From Halomonas sp. I5-271120 (GTDB lineage Bacteria > Pseudomonadota > Gammaproteobacteria > Pseudomonadales > Halomonadaceae), in NCBI RefSeq assembly GCF_030553075.1, contig NZ_CP130701.1, positions 2,728,001 to 2,792,000 on the forward strand: a stretch of DNA of 64,000 bases, given 5' to 3'. Numbering within the stretch: position 1 is the first letter of the stretch; every line of letters begins with the position of its first letter. Shown piece after piece: positions 18,259 through 26,715 of this stretch. A model generated the notes under the pieces. That model made no database searches and was not told the DNA's origin. It worked only from the letters and a program-made list of their open reading frames with translations. The position numbers were made by a program, and so were the translations under genes.

Positions 18259-18864
18259 ATGAGTGATCAGGCAGCCGGCCTGCGCCGCTGGGCTCAGGAA
18301 CGAGAAGCCTCTGGCGATGAAGTGCCGGAGGAGGCCGTGCGCTCAGATGATCAGCCGCCGGCTGATGACGCCGACCGCGGACCGGATGCCCCGGACATGA
18401 TCGGCTCGGCCCAGGCGTCAGAGCCCGAGCCGGAGCCGGAATCGAAACCCGGGCCGGAACCGGCGCCTGAGCCAGAACCTATTCCTACCATTCCGCTGAT
18501 GGTGCTGGGGCTTCCCAAAGTCGATGGCGTCGAGCGTGCACAGGCGGCATTGGTCAGCTGGTCACGCCGGGGGAAGCGCTGGGTCGGTGATCCGGCGGCC
18601 TGGCAGGTCGTGGCCTGCGACGCCCACAGCCCGCGACTGGCCCAACTTGCTAACCAGGAGAAGCGCTGGGCTTTGTGGGTCGATACCGACGGCGACGGTT
18701 TTCGTCAGGCCTTCAATGTGATGCAGGCCGTCCGGCGTGGCGGCGGGCCTCGGCGCATGCTGGCACTGCATCCGCCGGTGGCCTCGCGGCGCGGTTTGCT
18801 CAACAATCTGCAGCAAGCGGCCCGCGAGGCTTTCGATATCGACCTTCTGGTGCTGGCGCCATGA
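18259..18864 (+). CDS. Unknown protein between flhF and flhE, with an acidic Pro/Glu linker
   Basis: I do not recognise this 201-residue protein. Residues 1-54 are polar and acidic, 55-75 are an E-P repeat (EPEPEPESKPGPEPAPEPEP), and about 78-201 form a compact-looking alpha/beta segment (IPLMVLGLPKVDGVERAQAA ... DIDLLVLAP). There is no signal peptide, membrane helix or P-loop, so it is not FlhG/FleN, the MinD-type ATPase usually found here. The ATG at 18259 lies 2 bp past the flhF stop; a TTG at 18253 overlaps that stop. Its end overlaps flhE by 4 bp (ATGA). Codon use and tight packing argue that it is real and cotranscribed. A role in flagellar assembly or number with FlhF is inference from position. 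Confidence 0.82.
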   Translation: MSDQAAGLRRWAQEREASGDEVPEEAVRSDDQPPADDADRGPDAPDMIGSAQASEPEPEPESKPGPEPAPEPEPIPTIPLMVLGLPKVDGVERAQAALVSWSRRGKRWVGDPAAWQVVACDAHSPRLAQLANQEKRWALWVDTDGDGFRQAFNVMQAVRRGGGPRRMLALHPPVASRRGLLNNLQQAAREAFDIDLLVLAP

Positions 18865-19292
18865 GCCGGTACTGGGCAATCCGGTTAGTCTGCGTCGCGA
18901 TGATGCTGGGAATGGTACCAGCGTGTCTGGCCGCGGGCAGTTGGGTGGCCAATGCCCCTTCGGTGACCGTGGCCGTGCCGGGGCGAGTGGCAAGTTCTGA
19001 GGCTCTCTCACCGGCTCACTCTTCACGACTGGCAGGACGACAGGTCAGCGAGGTCAGTTGGCGATTTCGCCTGCCGCCCGGCCAGGCGCTCCGTGCATGG
19101 CTATGTCAGGGCAGCGAGTGCCTGTCATTGACCTCGTCCCGGGGGCGTCGTTCCGCCCCCATGTCCTGGCAGGCTGGACGGCCATTGCATTTTCGCTTTC
19201 AGCTTCCGAACGGCCAGCGGCGAGCGGTCAAGGCCGAAAGTTTGCAGGTCATCGTCAATTATCGAAGCCCAGGCGCTTCATCAGCGAAATAA
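18861..19292 (+). CDS. flhE: Periplasmic flagellar protein FlhE
   Basis: FlhE is a small periplasmic protein encoded after flhBA in enteric bacteria, where its loss affects swarming and proton leakage through the flagellar export apparatus. The 143-residue product has a signal peptide (about 1-24, ending PACLA). The mature part follows the E. coli pattern: SWRFRLPPGQALRAWLC, a closely spaced Cys pair (LCQGSECLSL), a beta strand LHFRFQLPNG, and the C-terminal signature QVIVNYRSPG. I start at the ATG at 18861, coupled to the gene before it (ATGA); a longer frame from 18675 only shadows that gene. Overall similarity is modest, but the motif order is convincing. Confidence 0.87.
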   Translation: MSRYWAIRLVCVAMMLGMVPACLAAGSWVANAPSVTVAVPGRVASSEALSPAHSSRLAGRQVSEVSWRFRLPPGQALRAWLCQGSECLSLTSSRGRRSAPMSWQAGRPLHFRFQLPNGQRRAVKAESLQVIVNYRSPGASSAK

Positions 19293-19426
19293 CCGCCATC
19301 ATTAGGGGCTATTTCACCCTTCTGCCAAGCGGCACAGGCTGAATAATAGAGTCATCGAACTCCGGTTTTACGGAGCGTCGTCCTAACCACGCTTTCCGGC
19401 TCCATGTCGGTCCTTGAGGCAACAGG

Positions 19427-20131
19427 ATGTACACGGCACAGGGCAAGATCGATCAAAATGCAATGCTCGAGCAGTACCTGCCCGTGGTCCGGCGTCAGGC
19501 ACTGTCGCTGCAGGTCAAGCTACCGGCAGCGGTCGAGCTGGATGATCTGATTCAGGCGGGTATGGTGGGGTTGCTGGACGCCCTCGGACGCTTTGACGCC
19601 AAGGCAGGGGCCAGCTTTACCACCTTCGCCAGCCAGCGCATTCGCGGCGCCATGATCGACGAGCTGAGAACCCGGGACTGGATGCCACGCAGCGTAAGGC
19701 GCAATGCCCGCAGCGTGGATGCCAGCGTGCGTCGTCTCGAACAGCAGTTGGGCAGGCCGCCGGAGGAGCGGGAAATTGCCGCCGATCTCGACATGCCGAT
19801 GGATGTCTATCGCCAGTTGTTGAGCGATACCAATAACGGCCACCTGTTGCCGTTCGAGGAGCTGGTAGCCGAAAGCGGCGAACCCCAGGCCGGAGCAGGC
19901 GGGCCGCAGTCTCCTTTTGCGGCACTGGTGGATGGCCAGCAGCGCGAACAGCTGGTAGAGGCCATCAGTGCCTTGCCAGAGCGCGAAAAGCAGCTGATGG
20001 CGCTCTACTATCAGGAAGAACTGAACCTCAAGGAAATCGGTGCAGTGCTCGGCGTGACCGAATCCCGTGTCTGCCAGCTGCACAGCCAGGCCGTGAGTCG
20101 TCTCAGGGCGCGAATGGCTCCCGATAGCTGA
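19427..20131 (+). CDS. fliA: Flagellar sigma factor FliA (sigma-28)
   Basis: FliA directs RNA polymerase to late flagellar and chemotaxis promoters, two of which appear in this window. The 234 residues have region 2 (DDLIQAGMVGLLDALGRFD, then FTTFASQRIRGAMIDELR), region 3 (RRLEQQLGRPPEEREIA) and region 4 helix-turn-helix (LKEIGAVLGVTESRVCQLH). Its length is close to the 239 of E. coli FliA. The ATG at 19427 (MYTAQGKID) has GAGG 8-9 bases upstream. It stands 134 bp after flhE and is the last motility gene here; the anti-sigma factor FlgM is not in the window. Confidence 0.96.
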   Translation: MYTAQGKIDQNAMLEQYLPVVRRQALSLQVKLPAAVELDDLIQAGMVGLLDALGRFDAKAGASFTTFASQRIRGAMIDELRTRDWMPRSVRRNARSVDASVRRLEQQLGRPPEEREIAADLDMPMDVYRQLLSDTNNGHLLPFEELVAESGEPQAGAGGPQSPFAALVDGQQREQLVEAISALPEREKQLMALYYQEELNLKEIGAVLGVTESRVCQLHSQAVSRLRARMAPDS

Positions 20132-20515
20132 TGCCTGTTTCGGCGACCCGCTGCAAGCTCCCCCCCGTCCCTAGCGTTATCCCTTCTGACATCCGTTACG
20201 GCTGCGCGATGATCCCCGCAAGCGCAGGAGTCGGGTGTCGCTTATCGAGGCCCCCTGATGGTCAGGGCTGTCAGTTACCCCTTGTCTTCCCGCTGCTACA
20301 TGCCCTGAAAGAACCGTCGGTTGATGATTGAGTCTCTCTAGGCCCAGTGCGGGGACACGGGTGAGGTGAGGCCTGGCGTCACATTGAGTTCTAGTGAGTG
20401 CTCTAAGCAGTCTGAATAGACAGGAAGGGGGCTGCCCCCGGACTCAGGGCAATGCGACAGGGAAGCTGTGAGGGCAGAAAGAAGCGGGAAGGGCGAGCGT
20501 TGAGGGAGAGTGATG
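20132..20515. other. Non-coding gap between convergent fliA and prc
   Basis: About 430 bp separate the fliA stop from the prc stop. Beyond the prc terminator I see only small GC-rich dyads (for example GGGGGCTGCCCCC near 20430) without T-tracts. An open frame at 20131-20331 abuts fliA but encodes a Pro/Cys-rich peptide with no ribosome site or recognisable motif. No tRNA, promoter or mobile element was recognised. Confidence 0.6.
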
Positions 20516-20545
20516 AAAAAGGGCGCCCCCGCTGGGTGCGCCCTT
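20516..20545 (-). terminator. Rho-independent terminator of prc
   Basis: Read on the - strand, AAGGGCGC pairs with GCGCCCTT (20538-20545 with 20519-20526) and is followed by a T run (AAAAA at 20516-20520 on the + strand). It lies 15 bp past the prc stop. Confidence 0.85.
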
Positions 20546-20559
20546 CGTTAAGGGAGAGG

Positions 20560-22671
20560 TTACTCCATGCTGCTGAGCTGGCGCCCATCCTTGCTGTCGT
20601 CCTCGCTTAGATGCGCGTAGTCGAGCAGGATCTCGGCACTCTCGATGAGCTGGGCCCGGTCGATGGGGGCGGGCTCCCCGCTGTTCAATGGCTCAGCAGA
20701 CGCTGATTCATCGGCGGCGCCACGCGCGTCGCTCCAGTCTTCGAGCTCCTCGAGTCCCAGCGCGCGACGGCGCTGATTCTCAAGCGACAGCTGCTCGGCT
20801 TCCTGGGCCTGCATTTCGCGCTGACGCTGCTCGCGATTCAGGCTGACACTGGTGAGCTGATCGCGCAGCTGGCGGGAAAGCTCGGCCTGTTTTTCCAGAT
20901 AGACGAAGTTGGGGTGCGTGGCGATGCGCTCGCGATGTGACGCGGCCAGGGCTTCAAAATGACGCCACGGAGTCCCGTAGAGGCGGTACTGTACTGCACG
21001 CACGGTGTCCCAGGGCAGGGCGTTGTCGAGGCTGCTCTCACCGATCACTTCCGGATCGATCAGGCTCGGGAACGTAATATCGGGCTCGACGCCGCGGTGC
21101 TGGGTGCTTTCCCCGGAGATACGATAGAACTTGGCTCGCGTCAGCTTGACCTCGCCGTGGCTGAGTTCATTGAGGGTCTGCACGGTGCCCTTGCCGAAGG
21201 TCCGGCTGCCCACTATCAGGCCACGGCCATAGTCCTGAATGGCACCGGCCAGGATCTCGGATGCGGAGGCCGACAGGCGGTTGACCAGCACCGTCAGCGG
21301 GCCGTCATAGAGAACGCCACTGTCGGTGTCGCCATACAGGCTGATGCGACCGCTGGCGTCGCGTACCTGCACGGTGGGACCACGGTCGATGAACAGGCCG
21401 ATCAGTGAATTGGCTTCCTGCAGGGCGCCGCCACCGTTATCGCGCAGGTCGAGTACGATACCCTCGACGTTCTGTGCCTTGAGGGAACGAATCTCCTTGG
21501 CCACGTCGCGGGTGGTGCTGCGGTAATCTTCTTCGCCGGCCTGCCAGGCGTCGAAGTCGACGTAGAAGGTGGGAACGTCGATCACACCGATGCGGTGAGT
21601 ACCGTCTTCGCGTTTGACCTCGATGACCTCGCTGCTCGCCGCCTGGTCCTCAAGGTTGACGGTGTCACGCACGATTTCGACGATATGCGAGCGCGTCGTG
21701 TCCACCGACTGGGCGGGCACCACGTCCAGCAGCACCTTGGACCCCTTGGGGCCGCGAATCAGATCAACCACGTCATCGAGGCGCATGCCGACCACGTTAG
21801 TCATCTCGCCGTCATCGCCCTGGCCGACGGCGACGATGCGGTCGGCGGGCTGGAGCACGCCGGCCTTCTCGGCGGGGCCACCCGCCACCAGGCTCGAGAC
21901 CTTGACGTATTCGCCATCGGCCTGCAAAAGGGCGCCGATACCCTCGAGGGACAGACGCATCTGGATATCGAAGGATTCGCCCTGACGCGGTGACAGGTAT
22001 TCGGTATGGGGGTCGATGGTGCCGGTAACGGACGCCATGAACAGGCCGAAGATATCTTCGGAATTGGTCTGGCGTATGCGGTTCAGCTGGCCTTCAAAGC
22101 GATCACGCAGCGTTTTTTCTACCTCGGCTTCTTCCTGACCGCTGAGCATCATGGTCAGGGCCGAGTTCTTGAGGCGCTTGTTCCACAGTTGGTCGAGGGC
22201 GTCTTGTTTCTCGGCCCAGGGCGCATCCTTGCGATCCAGTGCCAGCCGCTGGTCGGTATCGTAGCGGTAGTCGAGGCCGTCATCGAGCTTGGCCAGGATC
22301 CACTCGAGACGTGCCTCGAGGCGTTCCTGATAGCGCTCGTAGAGTGCGAAGGCAGGCTCCAGGTCGCCGTCGTAAAGCACGTCGTCGATGCGATCGCTTA
22401 GACTGTCGCGGAATTCATTGACGTCGCGCTTGAGCAGGTAGGCTCGCTGCGGGTCGAGAATATCCAGGTAGCGCTGGAAGACACGCTGCGACCAGCTGTC
22501 GGTCAGGCTGACATCCGCGTAGTGGCCGTAGCGAAGAGAGTCGGCGATTTCTGGCGCCACCTGCTGCTGCGCCTCGCTGGGGTGCGGCTGGGCCATCGCC
22601 ATGGCGCTCAGCGTCATCAGCATCAGGGTGATGGCGCCTATCCGCCAAATGGCTGCAATCCGTCTCATCAA
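20560..22671 (-). CDS. prc: Tail-specific carboxy-terminal protease Prc (Tsp)
   Basis: Prc is a periplasmic serine protease that degrades proteins with apolar C-termini and trims envelope substrates. The 703-residue protein begins with a signal peptide (ends MAMAQ). It then has the long N-terminal helical domain, a PDZ domain (about 245-330, LEGIGALLQADGEYVKVSS), the S41 protease core with Ser469 (middle Ser of SASASE) and Lys494 (TFGKGT), and the Prc C-terminal domain. The Ser-Lys spacing of 25 matches E. coli. Length is near the usual 680. The ATG at 22671 is followed by a second Met that could also serve. It is divergent from apeB and has its own terminator. Confidence 0.95.
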   Translation of the reverse strand: MMRRIAAIWRIGAITLMLMTLSAMAMAQPHPSEAQQQVAPEIADSLRYGHYADVSLTDSWSQRVFQRYLDILDPQRAYLLKRDVNEFRDSLSDRIDDVLYDGDLEPAFALYERYQERLEARLEWILAKLDDGLDYRYDTDQRLALDRKDAPWAEKQDALDQLWNKRLKNSALTMMLSGQEEAEVEKTLRDRFEGQLNRIRQTNSEDIFGLFMASVTGTIDPHTEYLSPRQGESFDIQMRLSLEGIGALLQADGEYVKVSSLVAGGPAEKAGVLQPADRIVAVGQGDDGEMTNVVGMRLDDVVDLIRGPKGSKVLLDVVPAQSVDTTRSHIVEIVRDTVNLEDQAASSEVIEVKREDGTHRIGVIDVPTFYVDFDAWQAGEEDYRSTTRDVAKEIRSLKAQNVEGIVLDLRDNGGGALQEANSLIGLFIDRGPTVQVRDASGRISLYGDTDSGVLYDGPLTVLVNRLSASASEILAGAIQDYGRGLIVGSRTFGKGTVQTLNELSHGEVKLTRAKFYRISGESTQHRGVEPDITFPSLIDPEVIGESSLDNALPWDTVRAVQYRLYGTPWRHFEALAASHRERIATHPNFVYLEKQAELSRQLRDQLTSVSLNREQRQREMQAQEAEQLSLENQRRRALGLEELEDWSDARGAADESASAEPLNSGEPAPIDRAQLIESAEILLDYAHLSEDDSKDGRQLSSME

Positions 22672-22761
22672 TGAAGCACTCCCGGTTTCATGTACACTTC
22701 GTCCCTAGCTGAGCCTGGCTCGTCACCCGCCTCTCGACAGCCGAGAGGGCATTGTAGCAGC

Positions 22762-22779
22762 CTGTGTCGCCAGACACAG
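22762..22779 (+). other. Small dyad between prc and apeB
   Basis: CTGTGTC (22762-22768) and GACACAG (22773-22779) are perfect complements over GCCA, about 20 bp before the apeB start. It may be an operator or a leader fold; there is no T-tract. Confidence 0.35.
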
Positions 22780-22798
22780 ACCCTCCAAGAGGATGAAC

Positions 22799-24097
22799 AT
22801 GCATCACGCCTCCCCCGTGGATCGCCTGCTCGACTTTCTCGAGCACTCGCCAACGCCCTGGCACGCGGTTGCCAACATGGCTGAACGCCTAGAAGCTGCC
22901 GGCTATCGTCGCCTGGATGAGACACAACCCTGGACGCTCGCTGCCGGTGAGCGGATCTACGTGACCCGCAACGACGCTTCGATTATTGCGGTGCAGCTGC
23001 CTAAGGGTCGACTCGATGCGCTGCGCATGATCGGGGCCCACACCGATAGCCCGGGGCTGCATTTGAAGCCCCATGCCGCTCAGCGCAGCGCCGGCTGGCT
23101 GCAGCTCGGCGTGCAGGTCTATGGCGGGGCGCTGCTGGCACCCTGGTTCGATCGCGATCTGGGGCTTGCCGGCCGCGTCCACCTGCGCCGCCCCGATGGG
23201 CGCATCGAAGGCGTGCTGCTCAACGTCGACTGGCCGGTGGCAACGGTGCCGAGTCTGGCGATTCATCTCGATCGTGAGGCCAACAGCAACCGTTCCATCA
23301 ACCCTCAGACCGAGATGGCGGCGGTTTTGTTGCAAGGCGGAGACAGCGATGACTTCAACGACCTGCTGAGGGGCTGGCTTGACGCGCAGCATGGCATTCA
23401 GGGCGCCGAGCCGCTGGACTTCGAACTGGCGCTCTACGACACCCAGCCCCCGGCGCGAGTGGGCGCTCGAGGCGAGCTTATCGCCAGCGCTCGCCTTGAT
23501 AACCTGCTGTCCTGTTTCATCGGCATGGAAGCATTGCTTGATTGCAACGGTGAGCAGGGCGCATTGCTGGTGGCCAACGACCATGAAGAGGTCGGTAGCG
23601 CCAGCGCTTCCGGTGCCCAGGGGCCCTTCCTCGGTGATGTGTTGCGTCGCGTCAATGCTCAGCTTGGCGAGGCCGGCGACGAGGGCTTTATTCGCCTGAT
23701 CCAGGCATCCAGAATGATCTCCTGCGACAATGCCCATGCGCTGCATCCGAATTTCAAGGACAAACATGACGCCGGCCATGGTCCCGCTATCAACGGCGGC
23801 CCGGTGATCAAGGTCAACGCCAGCCAGCGCTATGCGACCAACAGTGCCACCTCGGCGCTGTTTCATGACCTATGCCGCGAGGCCGAGGTGCCGGTGCAGA
23901 CCTTCGTCACCCGCGCCGACATGGGGTGTGGCAGTACCATCGGGCCGATCACCGCCACCGAACTCGGTGTGCCGACGCTTGACGTGGGCGTCGCCCAGTG
24001 GGGCATGCATTCAATCCGCGAGACCGCCGGCAGCGAGGACGCCGAGCGGTTGATTCGTGTGCTGACCGCTTATCTGAATCGCGCTGAGCTCGTTTGA
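22799..24097 (+). CDS. apeB: M18 family aminopeptidase ApeB
   Basis: This is a zinc-dependent aminopeptidase of the M18 (aspartyl aminopeptidase) family, cytoplasmic, and active on N-terminal acidic or apolar residues in relatives. The 432 residues show the metal-site motifs GAHTDSPGL (His/Asp near the start), the NDHEEVGS active-site Glu segment, a dense SCDNAHALHPNF motif and a C-terminal WGMHSIRE. Length fits the family (about 430). Two in-frame ATGs lie at 22793 and 22799. AAGAGG abuts the first and is 6 bases from the second, so I use 22799 (MHHASPVDRL). It diverges from prc and converges on the EamA-family gene. Confidence 0.93.
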   Translation: MHHASPVDRLLDFLEHSPTPWHAVANMAERLEAAGYRRLDETQPWTLAAGERIYVTRNDASIIAVQLPKGRLDALRMIGAHTDSPGLHLKPHAAQRSAGWLQLGVQVYGGALLAPWFDRDLGLAGRVHLRRPDGRIEGVLLNVDWPVATVPSLAIHLDREANSNRSINPQTEMAAVLLQGGDSDDFNDLLRGWLDAQHGIQGAEPLDFELALYDTQPPARVGARGELIASARLDNLLSCFIGMEALLDCNGEQGALLVANDHEEVGSASASGAQGPFLGDVLRRVNAQLGEAGDEGFIRLIQASRMISCDNAHALHPNFKDKHDAGHGPAINGGPVIKVNASQRYATNSATSALFHDLCREAEVPVQTFVTRADMGCGSTIGPITATELGVPTLDVGVAQWGMHSIRETAGSEDAERLIRVLTAYLNRAELV

Positions 24098-24137
24098 TCG
24101 CGAGCTGGGTCGCCCGGTCCCGGCCCCGGTCCCGGCC

Positions 24138-25121
24138 TTAGTCAGTGCGAGTGCGGGGCCGGGCATTCTCTTTGCCTGCTTGCTCGGAGGCGGGGGCATC
24201 GCCTTGAGTCGGCTCGGGTTGGGTGGTGCGGGGCTGAGCCGCGCCGGCTCGGGCAGCGCTGGCTTGATTAGTCCCCGGACGGTCGAGGGCCAGCCCCGCC
24301 ACCACCAGGGCAGCGCCGATTATCATGGGGGCCGTCCACTGCTCGTCGAACAGCAGCCAGGCCATTACCGCCGCGCAGGGCGGGACGAGGAAGAAGGTGC
24401 GGGCGACCTGGTGCGCTTCGCCGCGGGCGATCATCATCATCAGTAGCCAGATGGCACCCACCGAGATCGCCCCGACCAGCCAGGCAAGTGTCAGCAGCAG
24501 GCGAGGGGTGGGGTCGAAGGTGAAACTGCCGACCCAAGTGGCGGCGATGCTGAACACCAGCGCCGCCCCCAGATACTGAAAGATCAACCCCTCGACCATT
24601 CCCATGCCGCCGCTCAGTCGCTTCTGCCATAGGGTGGCGCTGGAGATGCCGACCAGTGCGACCAAGCACCAGGTCAGGCCAATCAATGGCCATCCTTGAG
24701 ATACCTCCAATCCCCCTCCCAGCACCAAGCTGGCGCCCAGCGCGCCCAATGCAAGGCCGCTCCATTGCCTGGGGCCCAGGCGCACCCCGAGCAGCGGCAA
24801 CGACAGGGCCGCCGTGGCCAGTGGGTGCAGGCTGACCAGCAGTGCCGTGAGCCCGGCGGGTAGCCCGGATTTGACCGCGGCGAAGACGCCGCCCAGGTAG
24901 GCGCCGTGCAGCAGCATGCCCACGCCCATTTGGCAGCCTCGCTGTGCACGGCTGCCCCATTGGCCTGGCAACCGGCGTACCCACAGGATGACGCCCAGTA
25001 CCGGGAGCACCAGCAGGCTGCGCACCAAGAGTAGGGTAAAGGGCTCGGCATCCATGGTGCCCAGTCGGGCACAGATGAAACCGGTCGAGAAGAGCAGCAC
25101 GAAGGCCAGCGGAATCCACAT
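24138..25121 (-). CDS. EamA/DMT-family transporter
   Basis: This is an inner-membrane drug/metabolite transporter of the EamA (DUF6) class, 327 residues with about ten hydrophobic helices in two repeated halves (about 1-135 and 140-280). The motif ALLVSLHPLATAALSLPLLG in the first half and ARTFFLVPPCAAVMAWLLFD in the second are typical helix segments. A charged, Pro/Gln-rich cytoplasmic tail of about 45 residues (RTTQPEPTQGDAPASEQAG) is unusual. I start at the ATG at 25121 (MWIPLAFVLLF) because AAAGGA lies 8 bases upstream; the frame is open to 25223 but adds a polar extension before the first helix. The substrate cannot be inferred. It converges with apeB. Confidence 0.87.
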   Translation of the reverse strand: MWIPLAFVLLFSTGFICARLGTMDAEPFTLLLVRSLLVLPVLGVILWVRRLPGQWGSRAQRGCQMGVGMLLHGAYLGGVFAAVKSGLPAGLTALLVSLHPLATAALSLPLLGVRLGPRQWSGLALGALGASLVLGGGLEVSQGWPLIGLTWCLVALVGISSATLWQKRLSGGMGMVEGLIFQYLGAALVFSIAATWVGSFTFDPTPRLLLTLAWLVGAISVGAIWLLMMMIARGEAHQVARTFFLVPPCAAVMAWLLFDEQWTAPMIIGAALVVAGLALDRPGTNQASAARAGAAQPRTTQPEPTQGDAPASEQAGKENARPRTRTD

Positions 25122-25221
25122 CGTCACAATCCTTTGAATCGACTCGCGCGCCAGCCCAAGCCTGGAGCAGGCGGGCATGTCGGGCTGAGCTCTATTGATG
25201 TCACGTATGCCTGAACGGGTC

Positions 25222-25260
25222 AAAAAAAACGCCCGAACGGCTAGCCGTTCGGGCGTTTTT
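25222..25260. terminator. Strong bidirectional terminator after tRNA-Met
   Basis: A perfect 26-bp palindrome (CGCCCGAACGGCTAGCCGTT and so on, 25230-25255) is flanked by eight A (25222-25229) and five T (25256-25260), so it works on both strands. It ends the - strand tRNA-Met transcript; nothing on the + strand clearly needs it. Confidence 0.92.
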
Positions 25261-25268
25261 ACGAGTTC

Positions 25269-25345
25269 TGGTGGCTACACCCTGATTCGAACAGGGGACC
25301 CCATCATTATGAGTGATGTGCTCTAACCAGCTGAGCTATGTAGCC
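25269..25345 (-). tRNA. tRNA-Met (CAT), elongator
   Basis: The 77-base cloverleaf folds fully on the - strand: acceptor GGCTACA/TGTAGCC, D arm AGCTCAGCTGGTTAGAGC, anticodon loop CTCATAA giving CAT, and TTCGAAT T-loop. CCA is encoded. It closely matches E. coli elongator tRNA-Met and has no initiator-type mismatch at the acceptor end. It has its own promoter upstream and terminator downstream. Confidence 0.97.
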
Positions 25346-25356
25346 AACGGCGATGA

Positions 25357-25385
25357 ATGTTACTCAAGAGGCTATGATTCGTCAA
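25357..25385 (-). promoter_or_regulatory. Sigma-70 promoter of tRNA-Met
   Basis: On the - strand, TTGACG (25385-25380) and TAACAT (25362-25357) are spaced by exactly 17 bp. The -10 box ends 11 bp before the first tRNA base, leaving a short 5' leader. Confidence 0.8.
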
Positions 25386-25476
25386 CCATAAGAGCATGAT
25401 ACATCGGCTTTTTTCATCGCTTTGAGTCAAAACCTCTGCGCCGGGGCATGCCGATCAGGTCTTCGGCTCTCAGGGC

Positions 25477-26568
25477 CTAGACGTTGAAGCGGAAGTGCAC
25501 CACGTCGCCGTCTTTGAGGATGTACTCCTTGCCTTCCAGGCGCCACTTGCCGGCATCCTTGGCACCCTGCTCGCCTCCCAGTGACACGAAATCGTCGTAG
25601 CCGACCACTTCGGCGCGAATGAAGCCTTTCTGGAAGTCGGTGTGGATCACGCCAGCGCCTTCCGGGGCGGTGGCGCCGACCTTGACGGTCCAGGCGCGCA
25701 CTTCCTTGACCCCGGCGGTGAAGTAGGTCTGCAGACCCAGCAGTTCATAGCCGGCACGAATCACGCGATCAAGGCCGGGCTCGTCCATCCCCAGCTCGTC
25801 GAGGAACATGGCGCGTTCTTCGTCTTCGAGTTCGGCAATCTCGGCCTCGATCTGGTTGCAGACCGGCACCACCATAGCGCCCTCGGCGCTGGCGATCTCG
25901 CGCACCTTGTCGAGATAGGGGTTGTTCTCGAAGCCATCGTCGTTGACGTTGGCGATGTACATGGTCGGCTTCAGAGTCAGGAAACCAAAGCTCTTAAGCT
26001 GCTGCTGCTCGTCAGCATCGAGGCCGAAGCTGCGCAGCGGCTGGCCCTCGGCCAGGTGAGGCTGGATGCGCTCAAGGATCGCCTTGGTGGCGATGGCATC
26101 CTTGTCGCCGCCCTTGGCGACCCGCACCAGGCGCTGGATGGCGCGCTCGACGGTATCGAGATCGGCAAGCGCCAGCTCCATGTTAATGATCTCGATGTCC
26201 GCCTCGGGATCGACCTGGTTGGCGACGTGGATGACGTTGTCGTTATCGAAGCAGCGCACCACGTGAGCGATGGCGTCGGTTTCGCGGATGTTGGCCAGGA
26301 ACTTGTTGCCCAGGCCCTCACCCTTGGAAGCACCGGCGACGAGGCCCGCGATATCGACGAACTCCATGGTGGTGGGCAGCACCTTCTGGGGCTTGACGAT
26401 CTCAGCCAGCTTGTCGAGGCGCGGGTCCGGCATCGGCACGATGCCAACGTTGGGCTCGATGGTGCAGAAGGGGAAGTTTTCGGCGTCGATGCCCGACTTG
26501 GTCAGGGCATTGAAGAGGGTGGACTTGCCGACGTTGGGCAGGCCGACGATACCGCAGTTGAAACCCAT
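25477..26568 (-). CDS. ychF: Redox-regulated ATPase YchF (OLA1 family)
   Basis: YchF is a universal Obg-family P-loop protein that binds ribosomes and, unusually, hydrolyses ATP rather than GTP. The 363 residues match the family length exactly. The P-loop GLPNVGKST is at the N-terminus, DIAGL (G3) at about 71, and the specificity motif reads NVNDDG in place of NKxD, which explains the ATP preference. A coiled-coil insert and a C-terminal TGS domain ([15 protein letters not shown] ... DGDVVHFRF) follow. The start ATG at 26568 gives the canonical [12 protein letters not shown]. It is downstream of pth, as in most gammaproteobacteria. Confidence 0.98.
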   Translation of the reverse strand: MGFNCGIVGLPNVGKSTLFNALTKSGIDAENFPFCTIEPNVGIVPMPDPRLDKLAEIVKPQKVLPTTMEFVDIAGLVAGASKGEGLGNKFLANIRETDAIAHVVRCFDNDNVIHVANQVDPEADIEIINMELALADLDTVERAIQRLVRVAKGGDKDAIATKAILERIQPHLAEGQPLRSFGLDADEQQQLKSFGFLTLKPTMYIANVNDDGFENNPYLDKVREIASAEGAMVVPVCNQIEAEIAELEDEERAMFLDELGMDEPGLDRVIRAGYELLGLQTYFTAGVKEVRAWTVKVGATAPEGAGVIHTDFQKGFIRAEVVGYDDFVSLGGEQGAKDAGKWRLEGKEYILKDGDVVHFRFNV

Positions 26569-26715
26569 GGTGTGTTCCTGGAATTCGGTGGAAAAACGAT
26601 GGCGGGCATTCTACGCCACACGGCAGACCTTCTCTAGCAGCGCCGTGCCCAGCGAAAAACTGGCGGGCAACGGTTCGGCCAGGCAAGCCTCAGCGCGCGA
26701 GTAGCGGTTGTGTCG

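Noticed and set aside
20131-20331. Small open frame directly after fliA
   Set aside because: Pro/Cys-rich 66-residue product, no ribosome site, no hydrophobic or helical pattern, and it lies in an otherwise empty convergent gap.
22857-22876. Sigma-54-like TGGCAC ... TTGC in apeB
   Set aside because: Inside the coding sequence and spaced by 4 instead of 5 bases.
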